The position numbers and the translations under genes are program-made. From Pseudomonas frederiksbergensis (GTDB taxonomy: Bacteria; Pseudomonadota; Gammaproteobacteria; Pseudomonadales; Pseudomonadaceae): 64,000 nucleotides of DNA. Shown here piece by piece: positions 37,139 to 46,480 of this stretch. The stretch lies in assembly GCF_001874645.1 (NCBI RefSeq), contig NZ_CP017886.1:1984001-2048000 (forward strand), given 5' to 3'. The notes beneath the pieces are model-generated. The model ran no database searches, had not been told where the DNA came from, and was given only the letters and a program-made list of their open reading frames with translations. How positions within the stretch are numbered: position 1 is the stretch's first letter; every line of letters begins with the position of its first letter.

Positions 37139-37822
37139 CTATTTGATATCGACCGATTGCCAATCAGAGGCTTCGATGAGCCCAAGTCGCTTCGGGTTGG
37201 TTTGCGCGGTATCAACCGTAAAAAACAGTGACGCACCATACCCCGGGGTCGGCGATGTCGGCAGCTTCAGTTCTTTTTCCAGTTGCGCCATGCACTCGCT
37301 GTGGGTGACCAGCACCAGGTTACGACCGGCGACCTTGTGCGCAAGCACGTCACGCAGCATCGTGCCTTTGCAGTTGAAGAGCCAATCCTGGGCGCTGCCG
37401 AGTGTGTTGAACATGTAGTGCGACGTTTGCACGGTCCGCGTCAACGGACTGTTGTAGATATCGGCGTTAGTCAGGCCCAGGTGGGCGAATTGCGAACCAA
37501 TCCCGACAGCTACCGCACGCGCGCGCTCGGTAATGCCATCGGCACTGTCCAGGCAAGGGGCACTGGAGTGGTCGCATCGCTCAACATGACGGATCAGCAC
37601 AATCGTATCGCCCTTGGCCCAACTGGCCGCCAAGGCCTTGTCCCCGGAAAAGTTGCCGTGGGCCAGGTCTGCCGGGCCGACGGGACGGAGCAGCCAGACC
37701 GTCAGCGCGATAACAAAGAGTGCCGCCAGTAACACAATGGCAATCCTTTTAACGCGAGTGAGCCCACCCACATTCAGTGAACGCTTGATACCCACAAGAC
37801 CGCGTCTTGACTCCACCTTCAA
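37139..37822 (-). CDS. Membrane-anchored histidine phosphatase (Ais/PmrG-like)
   Basis: A histidine phosphatase superfamily protein of up to 227 residues. An N-terminal membrane anchor (IAIVLLAALFVIALTVWLL, about 27-45) precedes the phosphatase domain with the phosphohistidine motif LIRHVERCDHS (about 75-85) and second-half VLVTHSECMAQLE. Members near lipid A genes remove phosphate from LPS core heptose. The start is uncertain: TTG 37822 with GAGG 4 nt upstream, or one of several GTG codons further in. Convergent with the ArnT-like gene. Confidence 0.78.
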   Translation of the reverse strand: MKVESRRGLVGIKRSLNVGGLTRVKRIAIVLLAALFVIALTVWLLRPVGPADLAHGNFSGDKALAASWAKGDTIVLIRHVERCDHSSAPCLDSADGITERARAVAVGIGSQFAHLGLTNADIYNSPLTRTVQTSHYMFNTLGSAQDWLFNCKGTMLRDVLAHKVAGRNLVLVTHSECMAQLEKELKLPTSPTPGYGASLFFTVDTAQTNPKRLGLIEASDWQSVDIK

Positions 37823-38074
37823 ACCACCTCTGACGCTCGAATGCCCGATTGTACGACGGACTTTAAACGTCGACGCATAAGTACCCAGTGAAACGAATGT
37901 GAAAAAATGTTCAACCGATGAGCATACCCCGTATTTTCTCGTTACAAAAAACGTTTCAGCTATGGCGTCTGCCGCCGATACCCCCCTACGAACTCAATTC
38001 TGCTGGCCTCTAAAAAAAACAATCTTCCAGCCAACTGACGATCAAGAAGCGCAACGTTCCTGGAGGAATTTTTG

Positions 38075-39994
38075 ATGAATAGCTGGTTCGCCAACATCAG
38101 CGTCAACCTGAAACTGGGCCTGGGTTTCGGCCTGGTGCTGGCCCTTACGTGCATTCTCGCCCTGACCAGCTGGACCAGCCTGAGTGGGCTGATCGACCGC
38201 AGCAACTGGATGAGCGATATCACTCAGCTCAACGCGGGTCTGACCAAACTGCGGGTTACCCGTTTGCAGTATATGCTGGCCGGCGGCGACGAAACCGTGG
38301 CGCAGACCGTGCAAACTGCCCTCGACGGCTTCAAGGCCCAGCAGCAAAAACTGCTGTCGAGCCTCAAGAGCCCGGAAAACCTCAAACTGCTCAATGAGCA
38401 GGGCACGGTCATCGATGCCTACCAGCAATCGTTGAACAAAATGCGCAACGCCTATCGGACCGTGAGCAACGAGCGTCAGACCATGGGTGAGAATGCCGAA
38501 AGCGCCAACACGCTGATCAGTGACATCGACACCCGCGTGCGCCAGATGCCCTTGAGCGATCAACGCTTCGAGCAGTTCCTGGCCATTACCGGGGCCAAGG
38601 AACAGTTTCAGCTCGCCCGCTACGAAGTTCGCGGTTACATCGATGACAGCAATCCGACCACCGAGCAAAAAGCCATCGCCCAACTGGACGCGGCCATCGC
38701 CAGCCTGAAAACACTCAACACGCATTTCGCCGACACCCAGCAAGATGCATTGCGTCAGCTGCAAAGCGCACTGCTCAATTACCGCAGCGCATTGCAGGCC
38801 TACAAAGCGGCCAACAGCGACGCGGTCCAGGCTCGCCAGGAAATGACCGTCCAGGGCAATGACATCGTTGCGCGCAGTGACGCGCTGTATCAGATCCAGC
38901 TTGATCGCCGTGATATCGAAAGCACCCAGGCACGCACCCTGCAACTGATCAGCACGCTACTGGCGTTGCTGGTCGGCGTAGTCGCGGCCGTGACCATCAC
39001 CCGGCAGATCACCCGCCCACTGCGCGAAACCCTGGCTGTGGTCGAGCGTATCGCCGGTGGCGACCTGACCCATGACGTCCACGTCACCCGTCGTGACGAA
39101 CTTGGCGTGTTGCAGCAAGGCATCGCACGGATGGGCGTCACCCTGCGCGACTTGATCAGCGGCATCCGTGATGGCGTCACACAGATCGCCAGCGCCGCTG
39201 AAGAGCTGTCGGCCGTGACTGAAGAAACCAGTGCCGGGGTCAACAGCCAGAAGATCGAAACCGATCAGGTCGCCACCGCCATGCACGAAATGACGGCCAC
39301 GGTGCAGGAAGTTGCACGCAACGCGGAAGAAGCGTCGCAAGCGGCAGCAGCGGCTGACGGTGAAGCCCGCGAAGGCGATAAAGTGGTCAACGAAGCGATC
39401 GCGCAGATCGAACGTCTGGCCAGCGAAGTGGTGCGTTCCACCGAAGCCATGACCGTGCTGCAACAGGAAAGCGACAAAATTGGCAGCGTCATGGACGTGA
39501 TCAAGGCCGTCGCCGAACAGACCAATCTGCTGGCGCTCAATGCTGCCATCGAAGCGGCGCGCGCCGGTGAAGCCGGCCGCGGTTTCGCCGTGGTCGCTGA
39601 CGAAGTGCGTGGCCTGGCCCAACGCACGCAGAAATCTACTGAAGAAATCGAAGGTCTGGTCGCCGGCCTGCAGAACGGCACCCAGCAAGTGGCCGCAGTG
39701 ATGAACAATAGCCGCAGTCTGACCAACAGCAGTGTCGAGCTGACCCGCAAGGCCGGCGTGTCACTGGAAAACATCACCCGCACAGTGTCGAACATTCAGT
39801 CGATGAACCAGCAGATCGCCGCCGCTGCCGAGCAGCAAAGTGCGGTGGCCGAAGAGATCAGCCGCAGCATTATCAACGTGCGCGACGTCTCCGAGCAGAC
39901 CGCCGCCGCCAGTGATGAAACCGCCGCGTCCAGCGTTGAACTGGCACGGTTGGGCAATCAGTTGCAGATGATGGTGAGTCACTTCAGGGTGTGA
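38075..39994 (+). CDS. Methyl-accepting chemotaxis protein with HBM-type sensor
   Basis: A 639-residue chemoreceptor. TM1 (about 12-32), a periplasmic all-helical region of about 245 residues (35-280) of the size and pattern of HBM domains that bind organic acids in McpS-type receptors, TM2 (about 290-312), HAMP (about 313-365) and the cytoplasmic signalling hairpin with [25 protein letters not shown] (split) near 475-500. GGAGG at 38062-38066 sets the ATG. No C-terminal CheR pentapeptide. Signals to CheA/CheY; ligand unknown. Confidence 0.92.
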   Translation: MNSWFANISVNLKLGLGFGLVLALTCILALTSWTSLSGLIDRSNWMSDITQLNAGLTKLRVTRLQYMLAGGDETVAQTVQTALDGFKAQQQKLLSSLKSPENLKLLNEQGTVIDAYQQSLNKMRNAYRTVSNERQTMGENAESANTLISDIDTRVRQMPLSDQRFEQFLAITGAKEQFQLARYEVRGYIDDSNPTTEQKAIAQLDAAIASLKTLNTHFADTQQDALRQLQSALLNYRSALQAYKAANSDAVQARQEMTVQGNDIVARSDALYQIQLDRRDIESTQARTLQLISTLLALLVGVVAAVTITRQITRPLRETLAVVERIAGGDLTHDVHVTRRDELGVLQQGIARMGVTLRDLISGIRDGVTQIASAAEELSAVTEETSAGVNSQKIETDQVATAMHEMTATVQEVARNAEEASQAAAAADGEAREGDKVVNEAIAQIERLASEVVRSTEAMTVLQQESDKIGSVMDVIKAVAEQTNLLALNAAIEAARAGEAGRGFAVVADEVRGLAQRTQKSTEEIEGLVAGLQNGTQQVAAVMNNSRSLTNSSVELTRKAGVSLENITRTVSNIQSMNQQIAAAAEQQSAVAEEISRSIINVRDVSEQTAAASDETAASSVELARLGNQLQMMVSHFRV

Positions 39995-40058
39995 TCGTTC
40001 ACATTGCGCAAACCGGCTCTCACGCATTTGCAGGAGCGGCCGGGCGGCGTTCTGTTTA

Positions 40059-40088
40059 CCAGCAATGGCGTCTGATCGCCATCGCTGG
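40059..40088. repeat. Degenerate REP hairpin between convergent genes
   Basis: CCAGCAATGGCG - TCTGAT - CGCCATCGCTGG, flanked by GCAGGAGCGGCC on one side and CTACAGG on the other. Probably a decayed REPIN of a different type than the five GATCGCAGCC copies; may end both convergent transcripts. Confidence 0.55.
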
Positions 40089-40116
40089 CAAGCCATGCAT
40101 CTACAGGTGAGCGGTC

Positions 40117-40485
40117 TCAAACACTGATCGCATTGGTAAACACCAACCGATTGCCGAACGGATCACTGATGGTCATGTCCTGGCTCCCCCAGGGCATGGC
40201 CTGAATCTGTGGATGAGCAAAGCGGTATTGCTTGGTCAGCAATTGCTCCTGGAATACTTCCAGCTCATCAGTCTCGATGCGCAGCGCCGAACCCGGCGTA
40301 GCGTCGCCGTGATGCTCGGACAGGTGCAGCACGCATTCACCTCGCGACACCTGCATGTAGAGCGGGAAGTTCGCCTCGAAACGGTGCTGCCAGTCGAGCG
40401 TGAAACCGAGGAAGTCGACGTAGAATTCCAGCGCCTTGGCTTCATCGAAGATCCGCAGGATCGGGGTGGTTTTACCGAAGCTCAT
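40117..40485 (-). CDS. VOC/glyoxalase-fold protein (bleomycin-resistance-like)
   Basis: A 122-residue vicinal-oxygen-chelate protein: PILRIFDEAKALEFYVDFLGF at the start and WGSQDMTISDPFGNRLVF at the end, the paired beta-alpha-beta modules of the family. The ATG at 40483-40485 has GGGAGAAG upstream. Relatives bind bleomycin or act as dioxygenases/lyases; the function here is open. Confidence 0.85.
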   Translation of the reverse strand: MSFGKTTPILRIFDEAKALEFYVDFLGFTLDWQHRFEANFPLYMQVSRGECVLHLSEHHGDATPGSALRIETDELEVFQEQLLTKQYRFAHPQIQAMPWGSQDMTISDPFGNRLVFTNAISV

Positions 40486-40609
40486 TGCACTTCTCCCAAA
40501 CTGAAAGGCCGCACTATAGGTGGGTTGCATGACAGCGCTTCGGCTTGGGGGAGCCTTTCTTTAATTGCACAGTGCCACTGTGAGACCTGGATCAAAAGAT
40601 CGTCAACAA

Positions 40610-42067
40610 TCAATGAAAGCCTGTACGCAAATCCCCTTCTCGCGCTAGAAAACGCCCAGCCCTGCTGTTGCTCGCCCTGCCCTCGCGGTAACTCAAGACC
40701 CCATTGACCCACACCCCGTCAATGCCTTCGGCCGAACGTTGCGGGTCGTTGAAATCCGCCACGTCGCGTACGCGCAACGGGTCGAACAGCACCAGATCCG
40801 CCCAATGCCCTTCGCATATTTCACCGCGTTCTTTCAGGCCGAAACGCGCCGCCGACAGCCCGGTCATTTTGTGCACCGCCGTGTGCAGCGGAAATAGCCC
40901 GAGATCCCGACTGAAGTGCCCAAGCACCCGTGGAAACGCGCCCCACAAACGCGGGTGAGGGAACGGGTCCTCGGGCAAACCGTCGGAGCCGATCATCGAT
41001 AACGGATGGGCCAGAATGCGCCGCACATCCGCCTCGTCCATGCCGTAATACACCGCCCCGGCCGGTTGCAGTCGACGGGCCGTGTCCAGCAGCGGCACAC
41101 CCCACTCGGCGGCAATGTCCAACAGGTCGCGGCCGCCCACTTCAGGGTGTGGCGTCGACCAAGTGATGGTGATGCGAAAGTCGTCGGTCACCTGTTTGAG
41201 GTCCAGGGTCGAGGAACTCGCCGCATAGGGATAACAATCGCAGCCCACCGGGTGGCTTTTCGCCGCGTGTTCAAGAGAGGCCAATAGCTGCGGACTGCGC
41301 CCCCAATTGCCGGCACCCGCGCATTTGAGATGGGAAATAATCACCGGACTTTTCGCGTGGCGAGCGATCTGGAATGCCTCGTCCATGGCCTCCAGCACCG
41401 GCTCGAACTCGCTGCGCAAATGGGTGGTATAAACCGCACCGAACGCCGTCAGTTCTTCAGTCAGTTGCATGACTTCGTCAGTAGACGCCGAGAAAGCACT
41501 GGCATAGGCCAGCCCTGTGGACAAACCCAACGCACCGGCCTCCAGGCTCTCGCGCAGTTGCTCACGCATGGCCGCAATTTCGCTGGGTGTAGCGGTGCGA
41601 AACAAGTCGTCCAGATGATTACTGCGCAGCGCCGTGTGACCCACCAACGCCGCCACATTCAAGGTTGGATTGGCCGCTTCGACTGCTGCGCGGTAGTCGC
41701 TGAAACGTGGATAAACAAAGGCTGCGGACGTGCCGAGCAGGTTCATCGGGTCCGGCGGATCACCGCGCAAGCTCACCGGCGAGGCGCTGATCCCGCAGTT
41801 GCCGACGATCACCGTGGTCACTCCCTGGCTGAGTTTGGGCAGCATCTGCGGTTGACGAATCACCACGGTGTCATCGTGGGTGTGCACGTCGATGAAACCC
41901 GGCGCGAGCACTCGTCCGGCCGCGTCGATTTCCTCATCGGCGCTGGCACCCTGCAAGTCACCAATGCGCTCGATACGCCCATTCATGATCGCCACGTCAG
42001 CGGGATAACCCGGCGTGTCGCTGCCGTCGATGATCACGGCGTTGCGAATCAACGTGTGGTAGTGCAT
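40610..42067 (-). CDS. N-acyl-D-amino acid deacylase (D-aminoacylase)
   Basis: A 485-residue amidohydrolase that removes the acyl group from N-acyl-D-amino acids. Metal ligands are visible: HTHDD (about 67-71), the Cys in GNCGIS (about 96), HLRSE (about 218), SHLKC (about 249) and the Asp in IGSDGLPEDPFPHPRLWG (about 365). Start at 42067 with GGGAG 6 nt upstream; the stop of the regulator gene is 2 bp before it. Last gene of the gntP-like/rpiR-like/deacylase operon. Confidence 0.9.
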   Translation of the reverse strand: MHYHTLIRNAVIIDGSDTPGYPADVAIMNGRIERIGDLQGASADEEIDAAGRVLAPGFIDVHTHDDTVVIRQPQMLPKLSQGVTTVIVGNCGISASPVSLRGDPPDPMNLLGTSAAFVYPRFSDYRAAVEAANPTLNVAALVGHTALRSNHLDDLFRTATPSEIAAMREQLRESLEAGALGLSTGLAYASAFSASTDEVMQLTEELTAFGAVYTTHLRSEFEPVLEAMDEAFQIARHAKSPVIISHLKCAGAGNWGRSPQLLASLEHAAKSHPVGCDCYPYAASSSTLDLKQVTDDFRITITWSTPHPEVGGRDLLDIAAEWGVPLLDTARRLQPAGAVYYGMDEADVRRILAHPLSMIGSDGLPEDPFPHPRLWGAFPRVLGHFSRDLGLFPLHTAVHKMTGLSAARFGLKERGEICEGHWADLVLFDPLRVRDVADFNDPQRSAEGIDGVWVNGVLSYREGRASNSRAGRFLAREGDLRTGFH

Positions 42068-42068
42068 A

Positions 42069-42929
42069 TCAGTCTCCCAGCGGCAGATGATCATCGCCGC
42101 CACGGTAGTCGTCGAGGGCAAGTTTGATCCGCCGCAGACGCTCTTGATTGTCTTCAGGTTGAGCCAGCGCCAGCTCGGTAGCCAGCACGTCGATCGCCAA
42201 CAGCATGCCGTAGCGCGCCGCCGTCGGTTTGTAGATGAACGAGGTTTCGGCGCTTTGCAGCGGCAGCACTACATCGGCCAATTGCGCCAGCGTTGAGTCG
42301 GCCAGGGTAATCGCCAGGATGCGGGTGCCGTAACTGCGCGCCAACTCGACAGCCTCCAGCAGTTCAGGGGTGATGCCAGTCAGCGAACAGACGATCAGCG
42401 CGTGCTCCGCGCCCAAGGATGCGGCGGTCACGCGCATCATCACCGGGTCATGACAGGCGGCAATCGGGTAGCCGAGGCGCACCAGCCGCACTTGCAGCTC
42501 ATCGCTACAGAGTGTCGAGCATCCGCCCATGCCGAACGCATGAATCATCCGCGCCTTGCCCAGCAACTTCACCGCATCGGAGAAACGCGACTCATCGAAC
42601 GCCGACAAATGCTGGCGCAGTGTCGACTCGATATCGCCGACGATCTGCCGATAAAACGCCGACTGTTCCGGCTTCCCCGCGGGGTCAAGGAAGCGGCTGC
42701 CGACCCCGCTGGCCTGGGCCAGTTGCAGGCGCAAATCACGCAGGTCACGGCAGCCGACACTGCGGGCAAACCGCGAGAGCGTCGCGCTGCTGACTTCGGC
42801 TCGCAGTGCCAGTTCGTCGAGGCTCGCCGAAGCGGCGAACCCCACATCGTCGAGCATCAATCGGGCAATCCGCCCTTCGCCGGCGCTGAAGGAATCCTGA
42901 CGTGCGCGAATCTGGTAGAGGATGTCCAT
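42069..42929 (-). CDS. MurR/RpiR family transcriptional regulator
   Basis: A 286-residue regulator: N-terminal RpiR helix-turn-helix (1-77, SLDELALRAEVSSATLSRFARSVG) and a SIS sugar-phosphate-type domain (about 125-260, MIHAFGMGGCSTLCSDELQ and ALIVCSLTGITPE). Located inside the operon between permease and D-aminoacylase, so it likely controls that operon. Its ligand may be a D-amino acid derivative rather than a sugar phosphate; inferred from context. Confidence 0.87.
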   Translation of the reverse strand: MDILYQIRARQDSFSAGEGRIARLMLDDVGFAASASLDELALRAEVSSATLSRFARSVGCRDLRDLRLQLAQASGVGSRFLDPAGKPEQSAFYRQIVGDIESTLRQHLSAFDESRFSDAVKLLGKARMIHAFGMGGCSTLCSDELQVRLVRLGYPIAACHDPVMMRVTAASLGAEHALIVCSLTGITPELLEAVELARSYGTRILAITLADSTLAQLADVVLPLQSAETSFIYKPTAARYGMLLAIDVLATELALAQPEDNQERLRRIKLALDDYRGGDDHLPLGD

Positions 42930-42945
42930 TTAGCGCACCTGCTGT

Positions 42946-44295
42946 TCAAAGCACATAGGAGAGCCCAAGCGTCAGGCCGAACGCGACCACCGAAATCAAA
43001 GTCTCTAGCACCGTCCAGGTCTTGAAGGTCTGGGTCACGGTCATATTGAAGTACTCCTTGATCAACCAGAAGCCACCGTCGTTGACATGAGAAAAGATAA
43101 CCGAGCCCGCGCCTGTCGCCAGCACCAGCAGTTCCGGATGGGGATACCCCAGACCAATCGCCACCGGCGCTACCACGCCTGAAGCGGTGGTCATGGCCAC
43201 GGTCGCGGACCCCGTGGCGATCCGCATCAATGCCGCGAACAGCCAGCCCATCACCAGCGGCGACAACTGAAATTCATGGGCCAGGCCGACGATCTGGTCA
43301 GTCACGCCAGCGTCCACCAGAATCCGGTTCAAGCCACCGCCAGCGCCCACCAGCAAGGTGATGCTGGCGGTTGGCGCCAGGCATTCGTTGGTGAACTTGA
43401 GGATCGATTCACGGTTGAAACCCTGGGCCAGACCGAGGGTCCAGAAACTCAACAACGTCGCCAGCAACAGGGCGATCACCGAATTGCCAATGAACAACAG
43501 GAGTTGGTTGAAACCGCTGCCCGGCGTGGAGATCAGGTTCGCCCAGCCGCCAATCAGCATCAGCACCACCGGCAGCAGAATCGTCGCCACGGTGATGCCG
43601 AAACCCGGTAAGCGGTCCCGTGGCTCACGGTCGATAAATTGATGTTCCAGCGGGTTTTCCGCTGGCAACTGAATGCGCGGCACGATGAACTTCGCGTAAA
43701 GGGGGCCAGCGATAATCGCAGTCGGGATGCCGATCAAAATCGCGTAGAGCAGCGTCTGCCCCACCGAAGCCTGATAGGCCTGCACCGCGAGCATTGCTGC
43801 CGGATGCGGCGGTACCAGCGCATGGACCACCGAGAGCCCGGCAACCATCGGCAAACCGACCATCAGAATCGACACGCCAACCCGCCGCGCCACCGTAAAG
43901 GCAATCGGCACCAGCAACACAAAACCGACTTCAAAGAACAGCGGCAGGCCCACCAGGAAGGCAATGCAGACCATCGCCCAGTGCGCGTTTTTCTCGCCGA
44001 AGCGCTCGATCAGCGTGCGCGCCATCTGCTCGGCACCACCGGACTCGGCCATCATCTTGCCAAGCATCGTACCCAGCGCCACCACCAGCGCGATGTGCCC
44101 CAGGGTCTTGCCGACTCCCGCTTCATACGCGCCCACCACACCCGACGGTGGCATCCCGGCGAGCAGCGCCAGACCAATGGAAACCATCGTGATGACAATG
44201 AACGGATTGAGTCGGTAACGGGCGATCAGAACGATCAGCGCAATGATGGCGATAGCGGCATAAACCAGCAGCCAATAGCCGAAGGACGGTGCCAT
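42946..44295 (-). CDS. GntP-family permease
   Basis: A 449-residue GntP/gluconate:H+ symporter family transporter with about 12-14 segments. Marks include GKTLGHIALVVALGTMLGKM (about 62-82) and the near-terminal GSVIFSHVNDGGFWLIKEYF (about 395-414). Family members move gluconate, but copies next to D-aminoacylases are thought to take up D-amino acids or N-acyl derivatives, which fits the neighbours here. First gene of the operon. Confidence 0.88.
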   Translation of the reverse strand: MAPSFGYWLLVYAAIAIIALIVLIARYRLNPFIVITMVSIGLALLAGMPPSGVVGAYEAGVGKTLGHIALVVALGTMLGKMMAESGGAEQMARTLIERFGEKNAHWAMVCIAFLVGLPLFFEVGFVLLVPIAFTVARRVGVSILMVGLPMVAGLSVVHALVPPHPAAMLAVQAYQASVGQTLLYAILIGIPTAIIAGPLYAKFIVPRIQLPAENPLEHQFIDREPRDRLPGFGITVATILLPVVLMLIGGWANLISTPGSGFNQLLLFIGNSVIALLLATLLSFWTLGLAQGFNRESILKFTNECLAPTASITLLVGAGGGLNRILVDAGVTDQIVGLAHEFQLSPLVMGWLFAALMRIATGSATVAMTTASGVVAPVAIGLGYPHPELLVLATGAGSVIFSHVNDGGFWLIKEYFNMTVTQTFKTWTVLETLISVVAFGLTLGLSYVL

Positions 44296-44361
44296 GCGGT
44301 ACTCCTCGAAAAAGGGTCACGTCGATGTGTTGTGAAACCCATAAATCATTTCGAGGAGAAG

Positions 44362-44388
44362 CTTTCAAACCTCATGAAAGTTATTTTC
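44362..44388. promoter_or_regulatory. Inverted repeats upstream of the gntP-like operon (candidate RpiR operator)
   Basis: CTTTCA-N7-TGAAAG (44362-44380) overlaps GAAA-N5-TTTC (44376-44388), 70-90 bp before the permease start. GAAA/TTTC half-sites are common for MurR/RpiR regulators. Assignment by position only. Confidence 0.4.
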
Positions 44389-44505
44389 GTATAGAGACAA
44401 GAAATGTCGCTGATGGATATGCCGTGTCGTGATTAATGAAAATGAGCAGTGAGTATTTTCATGAGACAGAACGTGAGCACCGACCGCTGCTCTCGATGGC
44501 CAGGA

Positions 44506-45417
44506 TCAGCCTTCAAACACCTCGTTCGCGTAACCGGCCAACTTGCCCTGGATGAAGTCCAGGAAGCACTGAATGCGCAGGGCCAGTTGTGAGTTGCGGT
44601 AGTACACCGCGTTGATCGGCTGGCGATAACCACTGTTGGCCTGCGCCAATAGCAGCTTCAGCCGCCCGGTCTTGATGTCATCGATGGTCATGAAGTGCGA
44701 CAGACAGACAATGCCCTGCCCCTCCAATGCCAGGTGGCGCAGGGTTTCACCGCTGGAGGCGCTGATGCTCGGCTGAATCTGCCAGCGGTCGCCGTGCACA
44801 TGGCGCAGCGGCCAGTGGTTGAGGCTTTCGGTCTGGGTGAAGCCGAGCAGTGAGTGATCGGCCAGTTCGGCAACGGAGGTCGGCGTGCCGTGTTTTTCCA
44901 GGTACGCGGGGCTGGCGAGGATGTGCAACGGGCTGCACCCCAAAGAGCGTGCGCGCAGGGTCGAGTCCACCAACGGCCCGATGCGGATCGCGATGTCGGT
45001 GCTTTGCTCCAGCAGGTCGATGATCAGGTCGTTGCTGTTGAGCTCCAGCTGGATGTCCGGGTACAAACGGCGGAACTCATCGATGTACGGCACGATGGCA
45101 TGCAGCATGAACGGCGACGCCGCGTTAATCCGCAGCCGCCCGGAAGGTATTTTGTGGCGCGAGGACAGACGCTCTTCGAGTTCGTCCATCTGGTCGAGAA
45201 TCCGCTTGGCCTGTTCGAAGAAGTACTTGCCCTCTTCGGTCAGGTCCATGCGCCGCGTGGTGCGGTTGATCAACGTGGTGTCGAGCTTGGCCTCCAGACG
45301 CGACAGCGTGCGACTGACCGCCGAGGGCGTTTGCCCAACCTGTTCGGCCGCCGCAGAAATCGAACCGCATTCGATCACGCAGACGAAAACCTGCAACTCA
45401 TCGGATCTGGCTTTCAC
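44506..45417 (-). CDS. LysR-type regulator (CrgA/AaeR-like branch)
   Basis: A 303-residue LTTR: HTH at 1-60 (SISAAAEQVGQTPSAVSRTLSRLEAKLDTTL, split), substrate-binding domain from about 90 (SGRLRINAASPFMLHAIVPYIDEF). Lies downstream of mdaB on the same strand with a REPIN between. LTTRs beside mdaB often control it in response to quinones; here inferred only. Confidence 0.88.
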   Translation of the reverse strand: MKARSDELQVFVCVIECGSISAAAEQVGQTPSAVSRTLSRLEAKLDTTLINRTTRRMDLTEEGKYFFEQAKRILDQMDELEERLSSRHKIPSGRLRINAASPFMLHAIVPYIDEFRRLYPDIQLELNSNDLIIDLLEQSTDIAIRIGPLVDSTLRARSLGCSPLHILASPAYLEKHGTPTSVAELADHSLLGFTQTESLNHWPLRHVHGDRWQIQPSISASSGETLRHLALEGQGIVCLSHFMTIDDIKTGRLKLLLAQANSGYRQPINAVYYRNSQLALRIQCFLDFIQGKLAGYANEVFEG

Positions 45418-45444
45418 GTGTGTCCTTGTATTCAGGTTTTTTTA

Positions 45445-45501
45445 AAGATCGCAGGCTCCTACGGTTTTTGCATTGTAGGAGCTGGCGAAGCCTGCGATCT
45501 T
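45445..45501. repeat. REPIN palindrome (copy 2)
   Basis: AAGATCGCAGGCTCCTAC mirrored by GTAGGAGCTGGCGAAGCCTGCGATCTT, a shorter-armed variant that lacks the CTGCGGCAG part on one side. Between mdaB and the LysR gene. Confidence 0.8.
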
Positions 45502-45522
45502 CCCCCCGATACTAGCTCATGC

Positions 45523-46113
45523 CTATACCTTCAGATCGAACACCTGCTTGAGGTGCTGCTCGTAGCGCTCGACGTCAGCTTCAATGTTCGGCCGCTTCAT
45601 CACGTCGACACACAGGAAGGTCGGCAGACCGCTCATGCCGAGGAAGGTGTTGGCCTTGTGGAACGGGAAGTACACCGCGTCCACACCCTTGGCCTCGAAG
45701 AAGTCGGTCGGGTCATCGAAGGCTTGCTGCGGCGCGTTCCAGGTCAACGACAGCATGTACTGTTTGCCCTGCAACAGACCGCCGCTGCCGTATTTCTGCG
45801 AAGCATCGGAACGGGTCCGGCCGTCACTGGCGTAGAGGCTGCCGTGGCCTTCGGTGAAGACTTCGTCAATGTACTTTTTCACGGTCCATGGCGCGCCCAT
45901 CCACCAGCCCGGCATCTGGTAAATGATCACGTCGGCCCAAACATACTTGGCGACTTCTTCAGCAATGTCGTAGCCCTCGTCGATGTGGGTCACCTTCACG
46001 TCGACACCGCCGCGATCCAGCACGCTCAAGGCGGCTTCGTGCAGGGTGGCGTTATAGCGACCGTCGGAGTGGGCGAATTTCTTGCCACCGTTGAGCAACA
46101 GAACTTTTTTCAT
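45523..46113 (-). CDS. mdaB: NAD(P)H:quinone reductase MdaB
   Basis: A 196-residue flavodoxin-fold quinone reductase: LLNGGKKFAHSDGRYNATLH (FAD/FMN phosphate loop) and YQMPGWWMGAPWTVKKYIDEVF, both diagnostic of MdaB. Two-electron quinone reduction protects against oxidative stress. Start at 46111-46113 with GAGG upstream. A broken YgiN-like quinol monooxygenase gene lies divergently beside it, echoing the ygiN-mdaB pairing of E. coli. Confidence 0.93.
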   Translation of the reverse strand: MKKVLLLNGGKKFAHSDGRYNATLHEAALSVLDRGGVDVKVTHIDEGYDIAEEVAKYVWADVIIYQMPGWWMGAPWTVKKYIDEVFTEGHGSLYASDGRTRSDASQKYGSGGLLQGKQYMLSLTWNAPQQAFDDPTDFFEAKGVDAVYFPFHKANTFLGMSGLPTFLCVDVMKRPNIEADVERYEQHLKQVFDLKV

Positions 46114-46317
46114 GGGAAGCCTCATCATCAGGGTCCGATGCGCGACGCTGTGGATAAGTCGCGAAATCGAGAAGTTTTAACGTTGATGGCGGCAGGTTAT
46201 CGATGACCTTTCCCATGAATAAGCCCGAAGTCGGCAAAATACATTTGATCAAAACGCACGAATCATCAGCAGATTGTTGCCATAGCATTTTCTCAACCCT
46301 GACTTGAGGAACTCTGC

Positions 46318-46459
46318 ATGAGCGAACAACACGGTTTCATCCTGCACGCCAAAACCCGCCCGGAAGCAGCAGTTTTTCGAGAACCGCATGGATTACCTGG
46401 AGCGCGACTTCGCTATCCGCCGCATCGACATGCTCAGCCCGTCTTCAGCTAGCCGCTGA
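46318..46459 (+). pseudogene. Remnant of an antibiotic-biosynthesis-monooxygenase (YgiN-like) gene
   Basis: Starts ATG with GAGG upstream and codes MSEQHGFILHAKTRPE, the usual N terminus of ABM-domain proteins. After codon 16-17 the frame shifts into QFFENRMDYLERDFAIRR and ends IDMLSPSSASR, a typical C terminus. The central 60 or so residues, including the whole beta-sheet core, are gone, so an internal deletion has fused the two ends out of frame. Cannot be functional. Confidence 0.75.
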
Positions 46460-46480
46460 TCAACAGATGGCCGCCGGCTC

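Noticed and set aside
44854..46206. 450-codon open frame crossing the LysR and mdaB genes
   Set aside because: Antisense to two recognised genes and through a REPIN; no coding signal.
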